The notes below the pieces were generated by a model, which worked only from the letters and a program-made list of their open reading frames with translations, did no database searches and was not told the DNA's origin. From Ignavibacteria bacterium UBA2333 (GTDB lineage Bacteria > Bacteroidota > Ignavibacteria > Kapaibacteriales > Kapaibacteriaceae), in assembly GCA_002344895.1 (NCBI GenBank), contig DDUR01000034.1, forward strand, positions 217,586 through 281,585: a DNA stretch of 64,000 nt. The letters are read 5' to 3'. Below are positions 25,857 through 34,560 of this stretch, one piece after another; within the stretch, counting starts at the first letter, position 1; every line of letters starts with the position of its first letter. The translations under genes were made by a program, and so were the position numbers.

Positions 25857-26408
25857 ATGTCAACTACTGATAGTCATCAATGGCGGTCGACAACTGTTGT
25901 TGCCGTACGCAGAAACGGCATAGTGTCGATTGGAGCTGACGGACAGGTATCCCTCGGGCCGACGATCCTGAAGGCTACGGCACGGAAGGTTCGCAAGATT
26001 TGTGAGGACTCGGTGATTGTTGGCTTTGCTGGTGCAACTGCTGACGCCATGACGTTGCTGCAACGACTTGAAGAGAAGATCCGATCGCACCGTGGAGCTC
26101 TGGAGCGCGCAGCAATTGACGTTGCCAAGGATTGGCGCACGGATAAATACCTCCGGAATCTTGAAGCCATGATCATTGCAGCAGACCGGACAACAACACT
26201 ACTGATTACGGGAAGTGGCGACGTGATTTCTCCTGATGATCACATCGTTGCTATTGGATCCGGTGGTCCGTATGCACTTTCGGCTGGTCGGGCATTACTC
26301 AATGAAACCGACCTCCAGGCAGAATCAATTGTTCAAAAGTCACTCGCAATTGCTGCTGATATCTGTGTTTACACAAATCACGAACTCACGATAGAAACAC
26401 TGTCATGA
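25857..26408 (+). CDS. hslV: ATP-dependent protease subunit HslV (ClpQ)
   Basis: The threonine protease of the HslUV complex, 183 residues. The conserved mature N-terminus TTVVAVRRNGIVSIGADGQ begins at residue 12, so an 11-residue leader (MSTTDSHQWRS) must be removed to expose the catalytic Thr; in many species only Met precedes it. Later motifs include VGFAGATADAMTLL and GDVISPDD with AIGSGGPYAL. GAGG lies five bases before the ATG. Overlaps hslU by ATGA. Confidence 0.94.
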   Translation: MSTTDSHQWRSTTVVAVRRNGIVSIGADGQVSLGPTILKATARKVRKICEDSVIVGFAGATADAMTLLQRLEEKIRSHRGALERAAIDVAKDWRTDKYLRNLEAMIIAADRTTTLLITGSGDVISPDDHIVAIGSGGPYALSAGRALLNETDLQAESIVQKSLAIAADICVYTNHELTIETLS

Positions 26409-27754
26409 CACAACTCACACCTCGCGAAATTGTTCGCGAACTGGATAAGTATGTTATTGGTCAACACGAGGCAAAACGCGCCGTTGCGATTGCTTTGCGA
26501 AATCGTTGGCGCAGGCAGCAGACGGCATCAGATATCCGAAATGAGATCTTACCAAACAATATCATCCTTATCGGACCAACAGGTGTAGGAAAGACAGAAA
26601 TTGCCCGTCGTCTGGCTCGCCTTGCTGGAGCACCATTCATCAAGGTTGAAGCTACAAAGTTTACGGAAGTAGGCTATGTTGGGAGAGACGTTGAATCCAT
26701 GGTTCGTGATCTTGTTGATGTCTCCGTTGGGTTGGTTCGTTCAGAACATCTTGTTACGGTGCGTGACCTTGCAAGCAAGCGTGCTGAAGATGCACTTGTT
26801 GACGCCATTGTACCTCGGCCGTCCGGATCCATGAGTTTTGAACTCAGTGCAGATGGAACTGAATCAGATATTGAATCACGAAGAAACAATGTACGTGAGC
26901 AGCTCCGTAAGGGTGAGATTGAACAGCAGGATATTGAGATTGATGTTCGTGTAGACCCCGCACAACGGATGGGATTTCTTGGACGTATGGGATTCGATGA
27001 GATGGAAGCATCCGTTTCTGAGATGTTTTCGTCTATGATGCCACAAAAGAGCAAACGTCGGAAGTTGTCGGTCGCCGATGCACGGCGAGTCCTTGAACAA
27101 CAAGAAGCAGACAAACTCATCGACATGGACCGCGTAATACAGGAGTCCGTTCGCAGGGCAGAAGAATCAGGAATCATCTTTATTGACGAAATAGATAAAG
27201 TAGTATCAAAGGGTTCTGCGCATGGTGTGGATGTATCGCGTGAAGGAGTTCAGCGTGATCTCTTGCCGATTGTCGAGGGCTCAACCGTTTCAACAAAATA
27301 TGGCTCGGTCAAAACTGATCACATGCTGTTTATTGCGTCAGGTGCATTTCATGTAAGTGCACCAAGTGATCTTATTCCAGAGTTCCAAGGACGATTTCCA
27401 ATTCGGGTTGAGCTTACGTCGTTACATGTAGAGGACTTTATCGCTATCCTCACACGAACGGAACATGCCTTACTCAAGCAGTATACGGCAATGCTTGAGG
27501 CCGAAGGCGTAACACTTACCGTGCAAGACGAAGCGATACGTGAGATCGCATCAATTGCTGCAAGTGTAAACGAATCGGTCGAAAACATCGGTGCACGCCG
27601 TTTGCATACGATTCTCACCCATGTTCTTGATCCATGGATGTTTGCGGCACCGGACGAGTTAACGTCGGCAGAGGTGACGTTAACACCGGAAATCGTTCGT
27701 GAGAGACTTTCGAACATCGTTACTCACAATGACCTCCGCCGGTACATCCTGTGA
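26405..27754 (+). CDS. hslU: ATP-dependent unfoldase HslU (ClpY)
   Basis: 449 residues. Begins with TPREIVRELDKYVIGQHEAK, has Walker A GPTGVGKTE (about 57-65), the pore loop KFTEVGYVGRDVES, an intermediate domain with acidic and charged helices (about 110-240), Walker B GIIFIDEIDK, and the sensor 2 region ENIGARRLHT. The C-terminus DLRRYIL is the tail that docks into HslV. Complete and of normal length. The downstream redoxin gene starts in its stop (GTGA). Confidence 0.96.
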   Translation: MTQLTPREIVRELDKYVIGQHEAKRAVAIALRNRWRRQQTASDIRNEILPNNIILIGPTGVGKTEIARRLARLAGAPFIKVEATKFTEVGYVGRDVESMVRDLVDVSVGLVRSEHLVTVRDLASKRAEDALVDAIVPRPSGSMSFELSADGTESDIESRRNNVREQLRKGEIEQQDIEIDVRVDPAQRMGFLGRMGFDEMEASVSEMFSSMMPQKSKRRKLSVADARRVLEQQEADKLIDMDRVIQESVRRAEESGIIFIDEIDKVVSKGSAHGVDVSREGVQRDLLPIVEGSTVSTKYGSVKTDHMLFIASGAFHVSAPSDLIPEFQGRFPIRVELTSLHVEDFIAILTRTEHALLKQYTAMLEAEGVTLTVQDEAIREIASIAASVNESVENIGARRLHTILTHVLDPWMFAAPDELTSAEVTLTPEIVRERLSNIVTHNDLRRYIL

Positions 27755-28275
27755 GTTTGTCGCTCATGATACTTGCAGCTGGAGTACTTCTCTGGACCTC
27801 GGAGCGTCATGCAGTGGTGCAAGATTCCATCTCACCTTCATTCTCCGTCATTGCCTTTGTGAGTCCCTCATGTCCCGTGAGTCGGGTCATGACACCTAAG
27901 ATTCTAGACCTGCAGCGTCAGTTTGGTCCATTGGTAATCTGGACATTCGTGATAGCGGAAGATGATCCTGATAGCGTGGAGATTTCAGATTACGTAGACG
28001 ATTTTCAGATCACGATTCCAATTGTCGTGGATTCTGGACATGATTCCGTGCGGAAGTATTCCGCAACAACGTATCCGGAGGTCTTTGTTCGAACGGCAAC
28101 TGGTGTTGTTGCCTATCGTGGGCGAGTAGATGACAGCTTTCTTACAATCGGTAAGCGCAGAACTGGCGTTCTGCATCATTCACTAAAGATTGCCTTAGAG
28201 GCTTTACGTGATGGTCGTCAAGAATATGACTCTGTAACAACTCCAGTCGGATGTATGATCGAACTGCGTGATTAA
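27751..28275 (+). CDS. Redoxin-domain (thioredoxin-fold) protein
   Basis: 174 residues from a GTG overlapping hslU. A short hydrophobic N-terminus (LSLMILAAGVLLW) may be a signal or anchor. The thioredoxin-like core has a single active-site cysteine in VSPSCPVSRVMTP (about residue 43), then PIVVDSG and a cis-Pro-like loop YPEVFVRTATG. It ends TTPVGCMIEL, a conserved ending in redoxins of this type, with a second cysteine. The CPxS arrangement suggests a peroxiredoxin-like or thiol-transfer role in the envelope. No haem or cytochrome maturation genes are near, which is where relatives are often found. Confidence 0.65.
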   Translation: MSLSLMILAAGVLLWTSERHAVVQDSISPSFSVIAFVSPSCPVSRVMTPKILDLQRQFGPLVIWTFVIAEDDPDSVEISDYVDDFQITIPIVVDSGHDSVRKYSATTYPEVFVRTATGVVAYRGRVDDSFLTIGKRRTGVLHHSLKIALEALRDGRQEYDSVTTPVGCMIELRD

Positions 28276-28346
28276 AACGTTATTGACGTCACTGACGGTA
28301 TTGGTAGTCGAATTGTCTTCTTGTTAAAAACATGTATGTTGACGTC

Positions 28347-28988
28347 ATGAAACGTCTCTGTTTTCTTGTCGTAGCCCTTATTGTTTCATCATGTGCTTCA
28401 TCTCTGGTGTATTCACCACATGCACATGTAGCACCTGCTGTAGCCGTCGGAACAACGTCCGTGTCGGTAGGTGGTGCTTTTTTACCAGAGTCACGGCCTT
28501 CTGCTGTCGGCCAAGCGAATGCAGCTGCTGGCGAGACCCGACTTGGATATGCATTCTCAGAATCGTTCCGATTGGATGGACGATACTTCGTTGCGCTTGA
28601 GAATCTCGATCTTCCATGGCGACATGGATTTGGGGTCACCGGAACTGCTTTTCTTGGTGACGAAAAGACATCAATACTTCACGTTACGTCGCAGTTCACG
28701 TTGGATGGTGGGTCTATTGAAGGGGGCGGAGGGAGCGTCCAGGTTGGCCGCCGATGGACTACTGATGTATGGCAGTTCTCAACCATCATCGGACCCATGT
28801 TCGGAATGCGAAATCCTTCACGAGACGAGATTGGAGTTGGAGGCCTCGCGAATATTGGTGCAATGTATCGTCCTACGACGACGATTGGTGTTGGACTAGA
28901 CGTGGCGTTCGGTGTCTTCAGAAATATTGCCGACGCCGAAACTCGTGGATTTATCTCACCAGGTTTACTTCTAACGATTGGACTCTGA
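28347..28988 (+). CDS. Lipoprotein with small beta-barrel-like domain, unknown function
   Basis: 213 residues starting MKRLCFLVVALIVSSCASS, a classic lipoprotein signal with lipobox IVSSC. The rest is alternating strands with many glycines (for example VSVGGAFLPES, GGSIEGGGGSVQVG, SPGLLLTIGL), which resembles outer-membrane barrel strands. No family recognised. Upstream the sequence TTGACGTCA occurs at 28283 and again at 28339, the second running into the ATG. It converges with rimO, overlapping it by 18 nt. Confidence 0.6.
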   Translation: MKRLCFLVVALIVSSCASSLVYSPHAHVAPAVAVGTTSVSVGGAFLPESRPSAVGQANAAAGETRLGYAFSESFRLDGRYFVALENLDLPWRHGFGVTGTAFLGDEKTSILHVTSQFTLDGGSIEGGGGSVQVGRRWTTDVWQFSTIIGPMFGMRNPSRDEIGVGGLANIGAMYRPTTTIGVGLDVAFGVFRNIADAETRGFISPGLLLTIGL

Positions 28989-30257
28989 TCCAAAAAGATC
29001 GTATTCGGCGGCGTCATCTATCGTCACCGTCACAAACGAGCCCAATGTCAGTTCTTCATCGGAACGGACATAGACATCGTTGTCAACTTCGGGCGCATCA
29101 AACTCAGTACGTCCTCTCCATTCTCCCTCGGCGACTTCCTCCTCGATGAGCACACGCAGAGTTGTTCCTATGCGAGCTGTGTTTTTCTCGAGTGATATAC
29201 GGCGTTGAACATCCATAAGCTGGGCAGCACGCGATTCCTTTACGTCGTCAGGAATCGGATCACCGAGAATGTAAGCATACGTGTCATCCTCCTGGGAGTA
29301 TTTAAAAACTCCAACGCGATCAAGACGCTGTGTTTCAACAAAATCGAGTAATTCTTCAAAGTCCTGCTCGGTTTCGGATGGGAAACCAACAATAAACGTA
29401 CTACGCAGCACAATGTCCGGAACATCTTGGCGGATTCGATCAAGTAGTTCCTCAGTAGCCTTCCGTGTAATTCCGCGACGCATTCCCTTGAGGACGTTCG
29501 TACTGCCGTGTTGGAGTGGCATGTCAAGGTAGGTGCAAACGTTGGAGCGTTCACGAATCAACGGGAGAATGTCCAATGGGAATTTTGCCGGATAGGCATA
29601 CATCAATCGGATCCAGTCAGCCCCTGATTCATCAGACAATGCTCGAATAACGTCGGCCAATCTTCGTTCGCCATAGAGATCCAGCCCGTAGTACGTCAGA
29701 TCCTGTGCAACGAGAACAAGCTCCTTTGTTCCTTGTGCAACAAGTTTTTTTGCCTGGTCTACAAGTAATTCAATCGGTGTTGACCGATGGTTGCCGCGCA
29801 TGATAGGAATTGCGCAGAAGGCACAGGGATGATCACATCCCTCTGAAATCTTCATGTAGGCAAAGTGACGCGGCGTAGAAAGTTCACGTTCGCCAAGCAG
29901 TGAGTACTTCAGGTTTGGCGAAATGGCTTTCAAGATTGGTTCATAGGCCTCAGTGCCAAAGAAATGATCTACTTCCGGGATTTCCTTTCGTAACTCATTA
30001 CCATATCGTTCAGACAGGCAGCCGGCCACGATGAGTTGAGAAAGTTTACCTTCCTTCCGAAGTTCTGCCGCTTCAAGAATTGTGTTAACGGACTCTTCCT
30101 TTGCAGCATCGATAAATCCGCACGTGTTGATGATGAGTGTGTCTGCATCTTCAACAGTCGTTGCTAGTTCCATACTATTGGCGCGTAAATGTCCGGCCAG
30201 CGTTTCGCTGTCGACGGTGTTCTTACTGCAACCAAGTGTGACGATGTGAACCTTCAT
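28971..30257 (-). CDS. rimO: Ribosomal protein uS12 methylthiotransferase
   Basis: Adds a methylthio group to a conserved aspartate of ribosomal protein uS12. 428 residues: the UPF0004 domain with three cluster cysteines (LGCSKNTVDSE, INTCGF, AGCLSERYG), the radical SAM domain with CDHPCAFC (CxxxCxxC), and a C-terminal TRAM domain (TTLRVLIEEEVAEG). LGCSKNTVDSE separates it from MiaB and MtaB, and the other methylthiotransferase in this window (56885) is MtaB. Last in the minus-strand run, overlapping coaD by 4 nt. Confidence 0.94.
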   Translation of the reverse strand: MKVHIVTLGCSKNTVDSETLAGHLRANSMELATTVEDADTLIINTCGFIDAAKEESVNTILEAAELRKEGKLSQLIVAGCLSERYGNELRKEIPEVDHFFGTEAYEPILKAISPNLKYSLLGERELSTPRHFAYMKISEGCDHPCAFCAIPIMRGNHRSTPIELLVDQAKKLVAQGTKELVLVAQDLTYYGLDLYGERRLADVIRALSDESGADWIRLMYAYPAKFPLDILPLIRERSNVCTYLDMPLQHGSTNVLKGMRRGITRKATEELLDRIRQDVPDIVLRSTFIVGFPSETEQDFEELLDFVETQRLDRVGVFKYSQEDDTYAYILGDPIPDDVKESRAAQLMDVQRRISLEKNTARIGTTLRVLIEEEVAEGEWRGRTEFDAPEVDNDVYVRSDEELTLGSFVTVTIDDAAEYDLFGSESNR

Positions 30258-30742
30258 GGTGTAGGGGGGAATCGAAGTTTCATTCGCTCGGCAACGATGT
30301 CCGGAACAAAGTCTTCAATGTTTTGACCATATCGTCCGAGTTCTCGGATGATACTTGAATTGAGGTAGGTATACTTCTCGTGTGGCATCAGAAAGATCGT
30401 TGAAACATTCGGTTCAAGCTTACGATTCATCAAGGCGATTTGAAACTCATACTCAAAATCGGTCACGGCTCGAATACCACGTACGATGACATCCACGTTG
30501 TGTTGACGTGCAAAATCAACGACTAATCCATCGACAACTTCTACGGCTACGTTGTCGAGGTGTCGTAAGGCAATTGACGCCATTTCCAATCGTTCGGCCT
30601 CAGCAAATAGTGGCGTTTTTTTGCTATTCCGGGCGATGACTACCGTTACTCGATCAAACAGTTGTGCTGCTCGTTCGATGACGTCAACATGTCCGTTGGT
30701 GATAGGGTCGAATGACCCGGGATACATTGCATGTCTTGACAT
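30254..30742 (-). CDS. coaD: Phosphopantetheine adenylyltransferase
   Basis: Penultimate step of coenzyme A synthesis: ATP plus 4'-phosphopantetheine to dephospho-CoA. 162 residues, nucleotidyltransferase fold with the (H/T)xGH motif in YPGSFDPITNGHVDVI and the ISSTxxR-like motif in LNSSIIRELG. Also present are VIVRGIRAVTDFEYEFQIALMN, in two parts, and the R88-type binding region. Follows rsmD by 24 nt, a common pairing. Confidence 0.95.
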   Translation of the reverse strand: MSRHAMYPGSFDPITNGHVDVIERAAQLFDRVTVVIARNSKKTPLFAEAERLEMASIALRHLDNVAVEVVDGLVVDFARQHNVDVIVRGIRAVTDFEYEFQIALMNRKLEPNVSTIFLMPHEKYTYLNSSIIRELGRYGQNIEDFVPDIVAERMKLRFPPTP

Positions 30743-30766
30743 TGGAGCTCCGTGGAGTTCGCAAAA

Positions 30767-31327
30767 CTACGGCTTTGTGACGCGACGTATGATGTCAATC
30801 ACGGCCGGACCTCGACGTCGATGGTCGAGCTTTTCCCATCCCTCATCGAGAATCAGGGCCTCATTCTCACCGTGTTCGGCAATGTAGATCCCATCTGTCA
30901 CGAGAATTCCATTCCGTTCCAGCAGAAGTGTGATCTTGTTATGCAGTTTGGCATGGTAGGGTGGATCGGCAAACACAACGTCAAACGACTTGTTATGGAG
31001 CGGATATCGCAAGGCCTCCAACACGTCGCTATGTATCGTCGTCGCGTGATCGGATACTCCGAAATCTCGTATCGTCTCCTCAATCGTCTTAATACACGGT
31101 TTACTCCGATCAACAAAGACAACGCTGGCAGCTCCACGGCTAATTGCTTCAAAACCTAGTGAACCTGTTCCAGCGCATAGGTCGAGTACACGCAGACCAT
31201 TCCACGTGATCCACGTATCAAGGACGGAGAACAGCATCTCACGCGCTGCATCCGTTGTTGGTCGTGTATCGTTTGAAGGAGGTGACGGAATTACGCGTCC
31301 GCCAAGCGTACCGGAAATGATTCTCAT
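30767..31327 (-). CDS. rsmD: 16S rRNA (guanine(966)-N2)-methyltransferase
   Basis: 186 residues, MRIISGTLGGRVI N-terminus with RPTTDAAREMLFSVL, SAM-binding LDLCAGTGSLGFEAISRGA and catalytic FADPPY motif. Complete RsmD length. The start overlaps the end of the upstream unknown gene by ATGA, so translation is coupled. rsmD-coaD is a widespread gene pair. Confidence 0.93.
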   Translation of the reverse strand: MRIISGTLGGRVIPSPPSNDTRPTTDAAREMLFSVLDTWITWNGLRVLDLCAGTGSLGFEAISRGAASVVFVDRSKPCIKTIEETIRDFGVSDHATTIHSDVLEALRYPLHNKSFDVVFADPPYHAKLHNKITLLLERNGILVTDGIYIAEHGENEALILDEGWEKLDHRRRGPAVIDIIRRVTKP

Positions 31328-32214
31328 GCAGTCTCTCGCGAAACAAGCTCAGTCGTAGATAGAACAACGCCAAGGCACGGCCCAAGAATATGTGCTCGTT
31401 TTGTGAGCGATCGTGCCGTGTCGTCGTCAATGTCAGCGCGCACTAATCGAAACGGGACAAAACGTGTCACTGACTGTACTAAACTTGCCGTAGCCGTCGT
31501 TGTATCATCAAGAACGTCCTTCGTAAGGCTGTCACCAAACAAAACGAGATGCTCAACACGAAGGTCCATTGTGGCATGAAGATCAAGCAGCATGTCTCGT
31601 ATCTCAACCGACGGATCCAGGCGTTGATCCGATGTTGTTCTTCCGATGTGTCGTAACGCACCGAGATGATCGACAACAATCGTCCACCAGGTTTGACCTC
31701 GTTTTCCAATCATTGCCGATGGGGCTGGTGATGCACTATCGAGCACATAGCGCTGAAAAGCTGATGCATCGGCAAGTGTGCAAACGGTTGGCTGTCGGCC
31801 AGAAGCAATGTCGTTACAGAACTTCACGATTGGCGAGGGGACAACAAAGACACCGTGCCATGAAGACGAAAGTACAGGACCTGGAAGATGAACGTCGAGG
31901 ACAAGGTCGTGCCCGGATTGCAAATCAGGGAAACACGTTTGTAACTCAAATGTTCTACGAATTTCTGGCGGCTCGTCATCCTCAACCGGATACCTGTGAA
32001 ATCGTGTATGTGACGAATGCACCACCACGTCAATGACATCGCCATCATCACGTAACTCCTGGAGCACATCGGCGAGTATCGACGGCTGATCAGTGGCCGG
32101 CGAAACGGCACCCATTTCCGTCGACCCAATACAAACAGGCCCATCTGCTTCAATCGCCCAGCGAAGAAGTACGGTTCGATAAGGGTGGAGGTAGACCGTC
32201 GTACGTCGTGTCAT
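31324..32214 (-). CDS. Unknown protein, possibly actin-like (PilM/GspL-type) fold
   Basis: 296 residues from ATG 32214; a GTG lies one codon earlier. No signal peptide and no membrane helix. I do not recognise the family with confidence. The layout resembles ASKHA-fold PilM or GspL proteins: an early beta-strand pair (TVLLRWAIEADGPVCIG), a mid segment TWWTIVVDHLGALRHIGR like the second phosphate-binding strand pair, a long helix EIRDMLLDLHATMDL, then VEHLVLFGDSLTK. It lies between a ComEA-like gene (6-10 nt) and rsmD (4-nt overlap). With ComEA nearby, a part in pilus or DNA-uptake machinery is conceivable but unproven. Confidence 0.45.
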   Translation of the reverse strand: MTRRTTVYLHPYRTVLLRWAIEADGPVCIGSTEMGAVSPATDQPSILADVLQELRDDGDVIDVVVHSSHTRFHRYPVEDDEPPEIRRTFELQTCFPDLQSGHDLVLDVHLPGPVLSSSWHGVFVVPSPIVKFCNDIASGRQPTVCTLADASAFQRYVLDSASPAPSAMIGKRGQTWWTIVVDHLGALRHIGRTTSDQRLDPSVEIRDMLLDLHATMDLRVEHLVLFGDSLTKDVLDDTTTATASLVQSVTRFVPFRLVRADIDDDTARSLTKRAHILGPCLGVVLSTTELVSRETA

Positions 32215-32223
32215 CACACGAAC

Positions 32224-32763
32224 TTACGGCGCACTGACGTATGGACGCATACGCTCGAGTTTCCGCGGACCAATACCGCGTATGTCTAGTAGCTCGTCGA
32301 CCGACCGAAATGGACGCTGAGCACGACGCATAACAATCGCGCGTGCCGTGGCGGGACCAATCCCAGGGATAAGCACGAGGCGAGATTCCGAAGCAGAATT
32401 CAGGTTAACGCGTGTTCCACGCGGTACGGCGTGTTTTGGGGACTGACCGACGCTGCTGCGACGAATAGATGTTAGGTCATCGACGGTTGCATGCGAATCT
32501 CCGATAGAGTCCATTCGTCGCGATGTGTTGCTTCGGTACGAATGGTGAAGGCTGTCCCGATCAGCATCGACTTCGTCACGTTGAACGTCGAGGCTATCAA
32601 TAAGAGCAGGCAGGTCGCGTCCACTCGGTACCTTCGGTGATTCGGGCCACAGTCGTGGTCCGAGACTGCCGATGAGCAGTACGCCGGAGATTACCGTTAC
32701 AGCGATGGCTTCACTTTTTGCAAGCCCAGTTGCAGATTGAAGACGAGATCGTAAGGATGACAT
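32224..32763 (-). CDS. ComEA-like helix-hairpin-helix DNA-binding protein
   Basis: 179 residues. One N-terminal membrane helix (IAVTVISGVLLIGSLGP, about 20-36), a low-complexity polar linker, then a C-terminal (HhH)2 domain: VNLNSASESRLVLIPGIGPATARAIV and SVDELLDIRGIGPRKLERMRP, in consecutive hairpins. ComEA binds incoming DNA in the periplasm during transformation; the topology here (anchor plus exposed HhH) fits. It follows dnaJ, with its ribosome binding site inside a hairpin (32769-32793). Confidence 0.78.
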   Translation of the reverse strand: MSSLRSRLQSATGLAKSEAIAVTVISGVLLIGSLGPRLWPESPKVPSGRDLPALIDSLDVQRDEVDADRDSLHHSYRSNTSRRMDSIGDSHATVDDLTSIRRSSVGQSPKHAVPRGTRVNLNSASESRLVLIPGIGPATARAIVMRRAQRPFRSVDELLDIRGIGPRKLERMRPYVSAP

Positions 32764-32768
32764 GACGA

Positions 32769-32793
32769 CTCTCCTAAGTTTAGTTCAGGAGAG
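32769..32793 (-). promoter_or_regulatory. Hairpin masking the ribosome binding site of the ComEA-like gene
   Basis: In the transcript CTCTCCT (32793-32787) pairs perfectly with AGGAGAG (32775-32769) across an 11-base loop. AGGAG is the Shine-Dalgarno, seven bases before the ATG at 32763. A 7-bp helix would limit initiation unless melted or opened by ribosomes finishing dnaJ. Confidence 0.5.
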
Positions 32794-32804
32794 CGTTGTT
32801 GTTC

Positions 32805-33956
32805 CTACGAAAACGCCTCCTTTACGCGTTCAAAAAATCCCTTTCCTGTGCGCTTATCTGATGGTCGGAAATGATCACTGCCAGCTAATTCTTTGAGTGT
32901 CGCTCGTTCTTTTGAGGACAAACTGGTAGGTACCCAGACGTTGAGGCGAACGATCTGATCGCCCGTACCCCTGCTGTTCAGGTGTGGTATTCCTTTTCCC
33001 TTCAGCCGAAGCAGCGTACCCGGTTGTGTGCCAGCCTCAATGGTCATCATCGTTGTACCTGTAAGTGTTGGCACTTCAACTTCACCACCCATAGCAGCAG
33101 TAGGGAAGTCAACTGTGAGATCGACATAGACGTCGTCCTCTTCACGCTCAAACACTTCGTGTTCTTGTTCTTCAACAACAACGATCGCATCTCCGGCTCG
33201 GCCACCACGTCGTCCAGCATGACCCTTTCCAGACACCGTCAGATAGTTCCCTGTGTGTACACCGGGTGGAATTGTGACTTTTACCGTGGTTTCACCTTCC
33301 ACGCGTCCGTTACCTTCACAGGTTCCGCAGGGCTTCTGGACTACTTCGCCCGTACCTCCACAAGCTGCACACGGTGAGATGTTGACGAACTGACCAAACA
33401 TTGATCGAGATACTTGACGCAACTCGCCGGTGCCATTACACACGGAACAGGACTGATATCCACTTCCGGGTTCAGCGCCATCTCCACTACACGTTGTGCA
33501 CGTTTTCCAATGGCGCAATTTGATAGTTTTCTCAACTCCGGCGGCAATCTCTTCAAGTGACAACGGCATACGAACACGAAGGTCTGCACCATCTTCTGCA
33601 CGACTACGTTTCCGGCCTTGTCGCTGAGCACCCCCACCGAACATGTCACCAAAGATGGTATTACCAAAGATGTCGCCAAAGGCACTGAAGACATCATTTA
33701 TGTTTGTGAACTCCTGAAAGCCGGGCGCCCCTTTTACCCCTTGATGACCAAATCTGTCATAACGAGCGCGTTTGTCGGTATCAGAGAGGACTTCATAGGC
33801 CTCTGCTGCTTCCTTAAACTTGTTTTCGGCATCCGTATCTCCGGGATTACGATCCGGATGATACTTCATAGCCATTTTCCGATAGGCCGCCTTGATTTCG
33901 TCCGCCGTCGACGTTTTTGAGACACCAAGGATTTCGTAGTAGTCGCGTTGTGTCAT
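32805..33956 (-). CDS. dnaJ: Chaperone protein DnaJ
   Basis: 383 residues with all class A Hsp40 parts. The J domain (YYEILGVSKTSTADEIKAAY, with HPD in KYHPDRNPG) comes first, then a G/F-rich stretch. Four zinc-finger repeats follow (CTTCSGDG, CSVCNGTG, CAACGGTG, CGTCEGNG), then two C-terminal substrate-binding domains. Stimulates DnaK ATP hydrolysis; dnaK is not in this window. Overlaps grpE by 4 nt. Confidence 0.96.
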   Translation of the reverse strand: MTQRDYYEILGVSKTSTADEIKAAYRKMAMKYHPDRNPGDTDAENKFKEAAEAYEVLSDTDKRARYDRFGHQGVKGAPGFQEFTNINDVFSAFGDIFGNTIFGDMFGGGAQRQGRKRSRAEDGADLRVRMPLSLEEIAAGVEKTIKLRHWKTCTTCSGDGAEPGSGYQSCSVCNGTGELRQVSRSMFGQFVNISPCAACGGTGEVVQKPCGTCEGNGRVEGETTVKVTIPPGVHTGNYLTVSGKGHAGRRGGRAGDAIVVVEEQEHEVFEREEDDVYVDLTVDFPTAAMGGEVEVPTLTGTTMMTIEAGTQPGTLLRLKGKGIPHLNSRGTGDQIVRLNVWVPTSLSSKERATLKELAGSDHFRPSDKRTGKGFFERVKEAFS

Positions 33957-34477
33957 GCCTGCTCTCCAGATCCAGCTGACGTAACAACCTTGGCGTGACG
34001 GATTACCTTATCGTGGAGAAAGTATCCACGCTGAACGGTCTGCACGACGTGACCTTCGGGATGTTCACTTGGGGTATGCATAAGTGCTTCGTGGACATCA
34101 ACGTCGAAGGGGTGACCGGGATCGGACTCAATGGTGCGCACACCCGCTTCCTCAAACACACGCATCGCCTTGTGATAGATCATTTCGATTCCATCACGAA
34201 GCGCGTCGAGAGATCCTGTCTGCTTCGCAGATTCGGCCGCTGCATGGAGGTCGTCAAGCACCGGAAGCATTTTCACAATCATCCGTTCGGCAGCAAAGGC
34301 GGTCAGGTCCTGCTCACGTTCACGGAATCTGCGTTTTGCGTTTTCGAGGTCGGCCAGATGACGTAGAGCGATCTCCTTCCATTCGTCGCGCTCGCGCAGG
34401 GCTGCAGCAAGTGGATCGTCGGATTGTTCGTCTCCCATGAGAGGCTCGTCAGGGGGCAGTTCTTCGTGTTCAGTCAT
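33953..34477 (-). CDS. grpE: Nucleotide exchange factor GrpE
   Basis: 174 residues from ATG 34477 (MTEHEELPPDEP). A long N-terminal helix (EWKEIALRHLADLENAKRR and AAERMIVKMLPVLDDLH) forms the dimer stalk. The beta wing follows with HPFDVDVHEALM and GYFLHDKVIRHAKVVTS. Releases ADP from DnaK. A 25-codon upstream extension of the frame begins with basic residues not typical of GrpE and is excluded. Separated from hrcA by 82 nt that contain the G/C-run motif but no CIRCE element. Confidence 0.93.
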   Translation of the reverse strand: MTEHEELPPDEPLMGDEQSDDPLAAALRERDEWKEIALRHLADLENAKRRFREREQDLTAFAAERMIVKMLPVLDDLHAAAESAKQTGSLDALRDGIEMIYHKAMRVFEEAGVRTIESDPGHPFDVDVHEALMHTPSEHPEGHVVQTVQRGYFLHDKVIRHAKVVTSAGSGEQA

Positions 34478-34543
34478 GATGTCGTACGGAGGGTTCTCAA
34501 AAATGCTGCGCAAACGACGAATGAGTCGGCGGCATGGTGTGAT

Positions 34544-34560
34544 AGGGGGCAAAAGGGGCT
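34544..34560 (+). repeat. Dispersed G/C-run motif, copy 3 (directly after hrcA stop)
   Basis: In the hrcA transcript the sequence following the stop codon is GCCCCTTTTGCCCCCT. It abuts the TAA, so here the motif is non-coding. The plus strand reads AGGGGGCAAAAGGGGCT. Confidence 0.5.

Noticed and set aside
31200..31213. parS-like ATTCCACGTGATCC inside rsmD
   Set aside because: It matches the parS palindrome at about 10 of 14 positions only, and lies in coding sequence.
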